The notes under the pieces are model-generated. The model ran no database searches, was not told where the DNA came from, and saw nothing but the letters and a program-made list of their open reading frames with translations. This document shows positions 56,019-64,000 of a stretch of DNA of 64,000 nt, one piece after another. The DNA is taken from the NCBI GenBank assembly GCA_031082225.1, contig JAVHLG010000005.1, positions 1-64,000 on the forward strand, given 5' to 3'. This DNA comes from Desulfovibrionaceae bacterium. Its GTDB lineage: Bacteria; Desulfobacterota; Desulfovibrionia; Desulfovibrionales; Desulfovibrionaceae. The translations under genes were made by a program, and so were the position numbers. How positions within the stretch are numbered: the stretch's first letter is position 1; each line of letters opens with the position of its first letter.

Positions 56019-56297
56019 GATGCCGGGCACAAAGACACCACGTCCTTCACTGGCCGGGGACGGGGAAACTCCCGCCAGACACCCGCCTCGGGCCGTTTCC
56101 CGGAATGTTATGACCCCATGCGGCGACCGAACCGGGGCTCCCGAAGGGCAGCAAAGCAACCCCCGTGCCATGGGAAACAGGCCCCAGGCGGCGTGAAGGC
56201 CAGAAGTCAGACGATACTCGCGCTACGCAGGCCGAGGCAGCTATCCGTAAGATCGAGAAGAACCCCGGTATCTCCGGGAACAAACCTACGGTGCGGG

Positions 56298-57626
56298 TTA
56301 GACCTGTTTGTGCAGCATGATGTCCAGGATCACCGGATCAAGCCCGCAAAGGCCCTTTTTGGCGATGATTCCCAGGTTGCGCATGGTCTGTTCCGGGGAT
56401 TTGTCCACCACCCCGTCCGTTTCCCGCACGATGCAGCCCGACAGGGCCAGAAGGCCGTTTTTGACCGCTGCGGCGGCCATCTCCCCGACCTTGAGGGCGC
56501 AACTGGTCTTGGCCCCGTCGCAGGCCACGGGGCAAAAGGCCGCGATGTGGTTTTTGATGGCCCCGCCGATTTTTTCCACCGTGCCCCCGAAAAGGTAGGC
56601 CGTGGCGGCGGCCACGCCCGCTCCGCCAGCCATGCCGCTGCCGCACAGCGCGGAGAGCCGCCCCACTCCGGCCTTGATGGAACAGGTGATGAGGTAGCTT
56701 AGCATCACCGCCCGCACCGCAAGGGTCTGGTCCTCCATGGCCGCATACTGGGACACGGTGACCACCGGAATGCCCGCCGCAATGCACTGGTTGCCCGACC
56801 CGGCCAGGGTCATGGCCGGAAGCGGCACCCCGCCCATGCGCGAATCGATGCCCGACGCCGTGCGTATCCCGGCCCAGACCACCATGTCTTTTTTGAGAAG
56901 CCCCTGGCGGATGAGCCCAAGCTGGGTGCGGCCCACGGCGATGCCCGGGCCGTGGGCCAGGCCGTATTCCACCAGGGCCTCGTTTAAGGCCAGCCCCTCG
57001 CGCACGTAGTCCAGGTCGGCGCTGTCCATCTCGTTCACCAGATTGACCAGATCCGCCACGTTCATTTCGAGCAGCCACTCTTCCAGGGCCACCAGCCCGG
57101 AGTCCGAGGACGAGGGCCCGGAATCCCCGTCGCAGCCCATCTCCCGGCCGTCCAGTCCCCGGGAGGCCACATGGTCGTGGCGTCCGGAGACCACGGCCCA
57201 GGCCGTATGCTCCCCGGCGGTCATGGCGACCTTGACGTACAGGCCCGTGGTCTCCGGGGCGATGCCTGCCGTGACCCTGCCCTGGCGCACCAGGGCCTGG
57301 GCCTTGTCCAGGTCGTCCGGGGTCACGGTGGAAAAGATCTGAAGCCTCTGGGACGGCTCCCCGGCCACGGCCCCCAGGGCGGCGGCCAGGGGAATGCCCG
57401 CCTCGGAATTGGCGTTGGGGATGCTTACGCCCATGGCGTTTTTATAGATGTTGGGATCGGTCGTAACGACAACGGCGTCGGGCTCGCGGGATTGCAGGAT
57501 GGCGGCGGCAACGGCGGCGGCCAGGCCGATGGCGGCGGGCTCGGTGCAGCCCAGGCCGGGATCGGTTTCCAGGCGCAGAAGCTGCCAGGCCTTGTCGTGC
57601 AGGATGTCCTTGAGGCTGAATCCCAT
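56298..57626 (-). CDS. cyuA: L-cysteine desulfidase / UPF0597 family protein
   Basis: The 442-residue protein has the serine-dehydratase-alpha-like family pattern with probable Fe-S cysteines in DPGLGCTEPAAIGLA, LAGSGNQCIAAG and ACDGAKTSCALKVGE. Homologues (CyuA/YhaM, CdsB) degrade L-cysteine to pyruvate, ammonia and sulfide using a [4Fe-4S] cluster. The ATG at 57626 follows AGGAG by about six bases. It lies upstream of the SBP-GTPase-ATPase cluster on the same strand across 346 bases, which raises a possible sulfur link. Confidence 0.9.
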   Translation of the reverse strand: MGFSLKDILHDKAWQLLRLETDPGLGCTEPAAIGLAAAVAAAILQSREPDAVVVTTDPNIYKNAMGVSIPNANSEAGIPLAAALGAVAGEPSQRLQIFSTVTPDDLDKAQALVRQGRVTAGIAPETTGLYVKVAMTAGEHTAWAVVSGRHDHVASRGLDGREMGCDGDSGPSSSDSGLVALEEWLLEMNVADLVNLVNEMDSADLDYVREGLALNEALVEYGLAHGPGIAVGRTQLGLIRQGLLKKDMVVWAGIRTASGIDSRMGGVPLPAMTLAGSGNQCIAAGIPVVTVSQYAAMEDQTLAVRAVMLSYLITCSIKAGVGRLSALCGSGMAGGAGVAAATAYLFGGTVEKIGGAIKNHIAAFCPVACDGAKTSCALKVGEMAAAAVKNGLLALSGCIVRETDGVVDKSPEQTMRNLGIIAKKGLCGLDPVILDIMLHKQV

Positions 57627-57869
57627 GGTGGCTCCTTGAACATGGTTGGGGCAAAATCAGAAATGGGAGGCGTTCGACTCCGGATGTCCGCCCGGGCGAA
57701 CATGTACCCCAAGACTCCGGCAGACAACAACATCCCACAAACCAGATACCTGAACATAGTTTGCAACGCCAGCGACTGCAAACGCCTCGCCCAGGGCGGT
57801 TTCGCCCCGCTATCCGAGAGTGGTTTTTGGGGCTTTCCGGGATGCTGCCGCGCCGTCCCTGGCGGCGAC

Positions 57870-58056
57870 GGGCAGCGGCGTGCAAGGGGTCGGCGGCCAT
57901 GCGGTTTTCGGCGTGAGCGGCCACAAAGTCCCTGGCCCCCATGTCCAGGACGAAATTCATGTTCTGGGTGAGTTGGGCCGCCAGCCTGCCCGTCAGGGTG
58001 AAACGCTCGCCCGCGTCCGGGGGATGTCCGTCGAGCAGAAGCCTGCGTCCGGCGGG
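57870..58056 (-). pseudogene. Fragment of a second cluster-type ABC ATPase
   Basis: The minus-strand translation GRRLLLDGHPPDAGERFTLT, then TQNMNFVLDMGARDFVAAHAENRMAADP, matches residues about 66-122 of the ABC ATPase at 53378-54229 with high identity, also at the DNA level (for example CATGTCCAGGACGAAATTCATG against the same site there). Walker A, signature and Walker B are missing. The match stops within a few bases of 58063, where the MocR gene ends, so the copy was cut by a rearrangement. The remaining 57627-57869 contains no supported gene. Confidence 0.8.
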
Positions 58057-58062
58057 GGATTT

Positions 58063-59571
58063 TCAGGCATCCAACACCCGGGCGAGCGTACGCACGCCGG
58101 ATGCAATCGCCTCCGGGCCAACAGCGGCAAAACCGAGCAGCAATCCCGGTTTCACAGGGTGCGTTCTGGCATAAATCGACAGTGGGAGGCTTTCGATTCC
58201 TGCCTGGGCCGCCAAGTGGGCAACACTCTTGTCATCCCTATCGCCAGGAAGAAATGCCGGTGTGTCCAGCCCCATGGTGATTTCTGGAATTTCAAGCAGC
58301 CCTGCCAGATACACATCGGCAGCTTGCCGCAGGGCCTGGGCGCGTTCGGCATAGAGCAGCCGCATCCGTCGCACGTGGCGGCCAAAATGGCCCTCGGCAA
58401 TGAATTCGTGCAACGTGGTCTGGGCCATGAGGGCGACGTGACGAGAGGTCAGGGACAAAGCCGCGGTGAACGGGGCAATCAATTGATCGGGCAACACGGC
58501 ATAGGAAATACGGAGAGAGGGGAAGAGCAGTTTGCTGAAGGTTCCACAATAGATCACTCGACCCGTTTCATCCAGGCTCTTCATGGCGGATAGCGGCGCC
58601 CCCTCGTAGCGGTATTCGCTGTCGTAGTCGTCTTCAATCACAATGGCATCGTGCCGATGGGCCCAGTTCAGCAGGGCGAGGCGCCGATCCAGCGCCAGCA
58701 CGGAGCCCATGGGCGATTGCCTTCCGGCCGTGACATATGCCAATCGCGCATTGGGAGCCTGATTGCGAGCGAAAACCACATCCATGCCATTTGAATCCAC
58801 CGGGATGTCCACGATTTTTGCGCCTGCGGCGGCGAATATCATGTGGGCGCCAGGATACCCGGGATCCTCGACCCATACTTCGCCTCCCGGATCGAGCAAT
58901 AGCCGGGCGCTGATATCAAGTATCTGCTGGACGCTCCCCACCAACACCACCTGCTCGGCGAAACAGGTGATCCCACGGCTGGAACGGAGGTAACCAGCGA
59001 TCGCCTCGCGCAACGGTTTGTAACCGCGAGCGTCACCATCCATAAGGAGTTCCGGCCGCAGCCGACGTGATCTGCTTGAGGCAATGCGCGTCCACAGCTC
59101 AAGGGGAAATGCTGTGACATCCGGTTGGTTGGTTCGGAATGCTTTTGCCGGAAAAGAGCGTCCAGCGACGCTGAACGGCGTCATGGATAGCCTCTTGCCC
59201 CGGGTAGGCAAGACCACGGCCGGTACCTCGTACATGATACCGGTAGCGTTCCTGTTCATTGGTTTCGCCGCCCAGCCGCCTGGAGCGAGCTGTCTGGGAG
59301 GCAGGTCCGGCAATTCCGGGGCAACAAAGCTGCCCTTTCCCGTTGCCCCCCGGAGATATCCTTCCGCGCCCAACTGGTCATACACCGCCAGCACCGTACC
59401 ACGGGATATTTTCAATCGTAGCGCCAGGTCACGTGTGGCAGGCAGGCGGGAACCCGGCGTAAGCCTGCCCGAGAGTATGGCTGTGTGGATCTCATCATAC
59501 AGCCACCGTTGAAGCGTCGCCCCGTCCGGCCTTGGCGTCAAGGCGATGTCGATGTCAGCGGCTTGTCGCAT
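58063..59571 (-). CDS. MocR/PdxR-type transcriptional regulator (GntR-aminotransferase fusion)
   Basis: The 502-residue protein has an N-terminal GntR winged helix (ILSGRLTPGSRLPATRDLAL, RLKISRGTVLAVYDQLGAEG) fused to a fold-type I aminotransferase domain with the PLP lysine in YCGTFSKLLFPSLRISY and EDDYDSEYRYEG. MocR proteins sense PLP or an amine-linked ligand. The start at 59571 follows GAGG. It is divergent from an SMR efflux gene, and may control it. It closes directly on the broken ATPase copy. Confidence 0.9.
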   Translation of the reverse strand: MRQAADIDIALTPRPDGATLQRWLYDEIHTAILSGRLTPGSRLPATRDLALRLKISRGTVLAVYDQLGAEGYLRGATGKGSFVAPELPDLPPRQLAPGGWAAKPMNRNATGIMYEVPAVVLPTRGKRLSMTPFSVAGRSFPAKAFRTNQPDVTAFPLELWTRIASSRSRRLRPELLMDGDARGYKPLREAIAGYLRSSRGITCFAEQVVLVGSVQQILDISARLLLDPGGEVWVEDPGYPGAHMIFAAAGAKIVDIPVDSNGMDVVFARNQAPNARLAYVTAGRQSPMGSVLALDRRLALLNWAHRHDAIVIEDDYDSEYRYEGAPLSAMKSLDETGRVIYCGTFSKLLFPSLRISYAVLPDQLIAPFTAALSLTSRHVALMAQTTLHEFIAEGHFGRHVRRMRLLYAERAQALRQAADVYLAGLLEIPEITMGLDTPAFLPGDRDDKSVAHLAAQAGIESLPLSIYARTHPVKPGLLLGFAAVGPEAIASGVRTLARVLDA

Positions 59572-59674
59572 ACGTTGCGCCTCATAATGGCCCAACAAAA
59601 TTTTCGTTTATGGATCTATTTATTGTGCCATATCATCGATATCCTCAATGCACAATCGTTGAGCAGGAGAAAGC
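59572..59674. promoter_or_regulatory. Divergent MocR/SMR control region
   Basis: This 103-base AT-rich gap contains the inverted repeats CTCAA-N10-TTGAG (59644-59663) and ATATC-ATC-GATAT (59630-59642). The first lies just before the SMR ribosome site (AGGAG). Either could be the MocR operator. Confidence 0.4.
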
Positions 59675-60004
59675 ATGGGATATCTGTATCTTTCCATAGC
59701 AATAATTGCAGAAGTGGTTGGAACCAGTGCCTTGAATGCGTCACAAGGATTTACAAAGTTATGCCCAGGCCTTATCGCAATTGTAGCTTATGGTGCATCG
59801 CTATATTTTTTATCGCTCGTATTGAAAACGATACCCGTAGGTGTTGCATATGCAATATGGTCAGGAGTAGGAATATTGCTCGTCACCATGATAGGATTCA
59901 TATTATTTAAGAAGATTCCTGACACTCCGGCAATAATAGGCATGGCAATGATAATCTCCGGTGTTTTAATCATAAATATATTCTCAAAAACTGTTGTTCA
60001 TTGA
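59675..60004 (+). CDS. Small multidrug resistance (SMR/EmrE-type) efflux protein
   Basis: The 109-residue protein has four membrane helices and the essential glutamate in IAIIAEVVGTSALNASQGF (E14), then AYAIWSGVGILLVTMIGFIL and IIGMAMIISGVLIINIFS. SMR dimers exchange protons for cationic drugs or guanidinium. It is clearly more AT-rich than the rest of the window. AGGAG precedes the ATG by six bases. It is divergent from the MocR gene and upstream of a DUF169 gene. Confidence 0.93.
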   Translation: MGYLYLSIAIIAEVVGTSALNASQGFTKLCPGLIAIVAYGASLYFLSLVLKTIPVGVAYAIWSGVGILLVTMIGFILFKKIPDTPAIIGMAMIISGVLIINIFSKTVVH

Positions 60005-60062
60005 ACGTAAACATATAATTTCATCAGAAGTGATAAGCATTTCAAAACATGAGGAGTACATC

Positions 60063-60881
60063 ATGGAGAGCATCATCGTTAAAAATTTGCGTCCGGATTT
60101 CTATCCGGTGGCAGTTGTTTGGAGCGACGACATCCCAGAAGATGCATTCCAGTTTAAAAAAGGTACATTCGGGTGTGTTCTCTATTTATTCGCAGAGGCA
60201 AGCGTACGCGGCAAAATAGCCGGCGGTAGCCGTGAGAGCATCCTCTGCACAGGTGGTCGCGCGGCTTTGGGTTTTGGGACCGATTTCGATATATCGGACG
60301 AGCAGTTGGATCTGCATGCCGCCTTGTTCAGTAAAGGGCTTCAATCCACACAAAACCTGGCGGCTTATCAAGCCGAAATAGAGGCTGCGCCCAAAAACTG
60401 GCGTTCTCTGTACGAGTATGGTGAACGTAGGCACTGTAATGCAGAATTGGCCAGGGAGTGGATTCTTCATGAATTTCCGCGATACGACATTCAGCACAAG
60501 TACGTTCTGTTCAAACCGCTGAGTCGCACTTCTGGTGATGAGAATATCCGTGCCGTCATTTTCCCGGTCAATCCGGTTGAGTTTTCAGGTCTTGTGACGC
60601 TCGCGGGGTCGGTTATGCAAGGAGCCGACCCACTCCGGGCTCCCCAAGGTACAGATTGTTGCAGCATCGCGGCTTTTGCCTATGCTGAGGGGGAATTGGC
60701 GGCCCCCAGAGCGGTGCTGGGCATGCTGGGGAGCGATGGGCGAGAGGTTATGCGCAGACGTTTCCGGGACGATATCATGACGCTAACCCTGCCCGCCCCC
60801 CTCTTCTTTCGGATGGAGCAGGAGGCCGACGACTGTGTTTTCCAACTCCCGTCGTGGAAAAGGTTAGTTGGACGAGTGTAA
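60063..60881 (+). CDS. DUF169-family protein
   Basis: The 272-residue protein has the DUF169 pattern: YPVAVVWSDDIPEDA near the start, KGTFGCVLYLFAEASVRGKI, ILCTGGRAALGFG, VNPVEFSGLVTL and GTDCCSIAAFAYAEG. It has several conserved-looking cysteines. The family function is not established; members often sit with metal or redox genes. The start at 60063 follows GAGGAG. It follows the SMR gene after 58 bases and probably shares its transcript. Base composition is less GC-rich than the core genes. Confidence 0.75.
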   Translation: MESIIVKNLRPDFYPVAVVWSDDIPEDAFQFKKGTFGCVLYLFAEASVRGKIAGGSRESILCTGGRAALGFGTDFDISDEQLDLHAALFSKGLQSTQNLAAYQAEIEAAPKNWRSLYEYGERRHCNAELAREWILHEFPRYDIQHKYVLFKPLSRTSGDENIRAVIFPVNPVEFSGLVTLAGSVMQGADPLRAPQGTDCCSIAAFAYAEGELAAPRAVLGMLGSDGREVMRRRFRDDIMTLTLPAPLFFRMEQEADDCVFQLPSWKRLVGRV

Positions 60882-60947
60882 AGGGGCTTTTCCACTGTCG
60901 CCAAAGAGGACTTCCACCGCCAAGTGTGTGCGCCCTGCCGGGCGCTC

Positions 60948-60982
60948 ACAAAACAAACGGCGCGCCCCGAAGGACGCGCCGT
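60948..60982 (-). terminator. Intrinsic terminator after glpV
   Basis: On the minus strand ACGGCGCG-t-CC pairs with GG-g-CGCGCCGT around a TTCG loop and runs into TTTGTTTTGT. It lies 27 bases after the glpV stop and separates it from the DUF169 gene converging from the left. Confidence 0.8.
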
Positions 60983-61009
60983 CATGCAAGTCATGTCGTG
61001 CTGGCGTGC

Positions 61010-62773
<1,764 letters not shown>

Positions 62774-62849
62774 CTGCCGTACCTCCGGTTAAACGTTTCC
62801 TGCCGCACATTTCGCAAAACGTCTGTCCAGGCCAGGCCTAGCCCGGGGG

Positions 62850-63128
62850 TCATCCGAACCGCATGACGCCGCCGAGAAAGGCCAGGGCCACGGCCAGGGC
62901 ATACCAGAGACTGACTTCGGAAAGGCCGATGAAGGCCAGCAATATATAGCACCCGCCGAGAAGCCCGACGAAAAGCCGGTCCCCCCGGGTGGTGGCCATG
63001 GGCAGAAACCCCTTGCGTTCGACGGTGGGTGACAGCACCTGCCACACGGTCATGACGGCCAGGGTGCAGCCGATGAAGATGAAGAAATAGGCCGTGATGG
63101 GGGTCCATTCCATCCAGGTGAGATCCAT
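62850..63128 (-). CDS. glpU: Small DUF2160 membrane protein (GlpU-like)
   Basis: The 92-residue protein has two or three helices (TPITAYFFIFIGCTLAVMTV, LFVGLLGGCYILLAFIGLSE) and the WMEWTP opening of DUF2160. Genes of this family sit between the permease and binding-protein genes of glycerol ABC transporters in rhizobia, where the product is named GlpU. Its role is not well known. The ATG at 63128 follows AAGGAG by about eight bases. Confidence 0.82.
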   Translation of the reverse strand: MDLTWMEWTPITAYFFIFIGCTLAVMTVWQVLSPTVERKGFLPMATTRGDRLFVGLLGGCYILLAFIGLSEVSLWYALAVALAFLGGVMRFG

Positions 63129-63192
63129 TCCCCGCACTCCTTACGTTACGCGCTTTGGACAGATGGCCTGATCCACTCGTTCCCATGGTCGC

Positions 63193-63208
63193 GGACGCCT
63201 GGGCGTCC
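63193..63208 (-). other. Short hairpin between glpQ and glpU
   Basis: GGACGCC (63193-63199) and GGCGTCC (63202-63208) can form a seven-base stem with a two-base loop in the 116-base gap. It lacks a T-tract and may only protect or modulate the transcript. Confidence 0.3.
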
Positions 63209-63244
63209 CGCCGCAAACCGTTTCCATTCCCCGCCCGTGGCGGA

Positions 63245-64000
63245 TCAGACCCGGCCCAGGGCGAAGCCCTTGGCCATGTAGTTGCGCACGAACCAGATGA
63301 CGATGGCCCCGGGGATCATGGTCAAGACGCCGGCGGCGGCAAGCCCCCCCCAGTCCATGCCTGCGGCGCTGATGGTCCGGGTCATGGTGGCGGCGATGGG
63401 CTTGGCGTTGACCGTGGTCAGGGTCCGGGCCAGAAGCAGTTCCACCCAGGAGAACATGAAGCAGAAAAAGGCCGTGACGCCGATGCCGGCCTTCACCAGG
63501 GGGATGAAGATGGTGAAGAAAAACCGGGGAAAGCTGTAGCCGTCGATAAAGGCCGTCTCGTCGATCTCCCGGGGGATGCCGGACATGAACCCTTCCAGAA
63601 TCCACACCGCCAGGGGCACGTTGAAGAGGCAGTGGGCCAGGGCCACGGCGATGTGCGTGTCGAAAAGCCCCACGGTCTGGTAGAAGTTGAAAAACGGCAG
63701 CAAAAAGACGGCCGGGGGGGACATGCGGTTGGTCAGAAGCCAGAAGAACATGTGCTTGTCGCCCAGAAACCGGAACCGGGAAAAGGCGTAGGCCGCAGGC
63801 AGGGCCACGGACAGGGAGATGACCGTGTTTAAGAGCACGTATTTGATGGAGTTGATGTAGCCCATGTACCAGGAGCTGTCGGTGAATATCATCCGGTAGT
63901 TGGCCAGGGTGAATTTTTCCGGAACGAGGCTGAAGGTTCCGAGAATCTCCTCGGTAGTCTGAAACGACATGTTCACCAGCCAATAGATGGGCAAAAGCAA
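63245..64000 (-). CDS. glpQ: ABC transporter permease, glycerol type (GlpQ-like), 5' end cut by window edge
   Basis: The visible 251 residues are the C-terminal bulk of a MalG-type permease: MLLPIYWLVNMSFQTTEEIL at the cut end, several helices, and the EAA loop IPREIDETAFIDGYSFPRFF that docks the ATPase. It ends YMAKGFALGRV. The N-terminus and the partner permease and ATPase genes (glpP, glpS, glpT) would lie to the right. It shares strand and order with glpU and glpV. Confidence 0.87.
   Translation of the reverse strand: MLLPIYWLVNMSFQTTEEILGTFSLVPEKFTLANYRMIFTDSSWYMGYINSIKYVLLNTVISLSVALPAAYAFSRFRFLGDKHMFFWLLTNRMSPPAVFLLPFFNFYQTVGLFDTHIAVALAHCLFNVPLAVWILEGFMSGIPREIDETAFIDGYSFPRFFFTIFIPLVKAGIGVTAFFCFMFSWVELLLARTLTTVNAKPIAATMTRTISAAGMDWGGLAAAGVLTMIPGAIVIWFVRNYMAKGFALGRV

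Noticed and set aside
55952-56297. Possible riboswitch before the SBP gene
   Set aside because: I looked for cobalamin, molybdenum-cofactor and TPP core motifs on the minus strand and saw none; only the inverted repeat stands out.
57425-57781. A minus-strand ORF with a hydrophobic start (MFRYLVCGMLLSAGVLGYMF) running into cyuA
   Set aside because: It has no clear ribosome site and continues into cyuA in the wrong frame. At most it is a remnant of the disrupted area.

Overview
The window looks like chromosomal DNA of a GC-rich deltaproteobacterial sulfate reducer of the Desulfovibrionaceae type. This rests on codon use, on the sigma-54/PTS/Mn-pyrophosphatase gene order, on a selenium-metabolism YedF protein and on a cysteine desulfidase. 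The species cannot be fixed from the sequence alone. Most of the window is ordinary core genome, with accessory blocks between about 35.2-40.7 kb and 53.3-60.9 kb.

Layout. 0-5.4 kb: two related large polytopic membrane proteins (DUF6784/DUF6785 type) followed by a membrane-anchored PP2C phosphatase. 5.4-7.9 kb: rpoZ, dnaJ, a TPR protein and moaC, ending in a clear terminator. 8-9.4 kb: hisH-hisF. 9.5-18.9 kb: hldD, mutL, uppP, a 66-aa protein, engB, aroQ, efp, ftsK and lolA. 19-24 kb: a pseudouridine synthase with no normal start codon, yedF, adenine deaminase and an AlkD-like protein. 24.2-33.1 kb (minus strand): pyrG, kdsC, rpoN, hpf, ptsN, rapZ, mannose-family PTS IIA/IIB/IIC and ppaC. The IIC gene carries an apparent one-base frameshift in a run of nine T. 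33.4-35.2 kb: purQ, tadA and tRNA-Ser(CGA). 35.6-40.5 kb: two convergent secreted proteins, a putative gluzincin metalloprotease with MORN-like repeats and a subtilisin-family protease. 40.7-47.3 kb: tamB and tamA. 47.5-48.7 kb: cheV with a candidate sigma-54 promoter. 49-53.3 kb: a four-gene envelope operon (LolD-like ATPase, LolE/MacB-like permease, lipoprotein-sorting-like periplasmic protein, outer-membrane barrel).

53.3-57.6 kb holds the least familiar unit. A substrate-binding-protein fold without a signal peptide, a small HypB/CobW-like GTPase with CxxC motifs and a lone ABC ATPase overlap one another head to tail. A possible 45-residue ORF follows them, and an L-cysteine desulfidase homologue lies just upstream. 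There is no permease. A broken second copy of the ABC ATPase lies upstream of the desulfidase and is cut exactly where an AT-rich block (MocR regulator, SMR efflux protein, DUF169 protein) begins. The window ends in a glycerol-type ABC transporter (glpV, glpU, glpQ), with glpQ running off the right edge.

The points most worth a second look are the PTS IIC frameshift at a homopolymer, the pseudouridine synthase lacking an ATG/GTG/TTG start, the permease-less SBP/GTPase/ATPase cluster with its eroded paralogue, and the DUF6785 pair linked to a LytS-type PP2C phosphatase.
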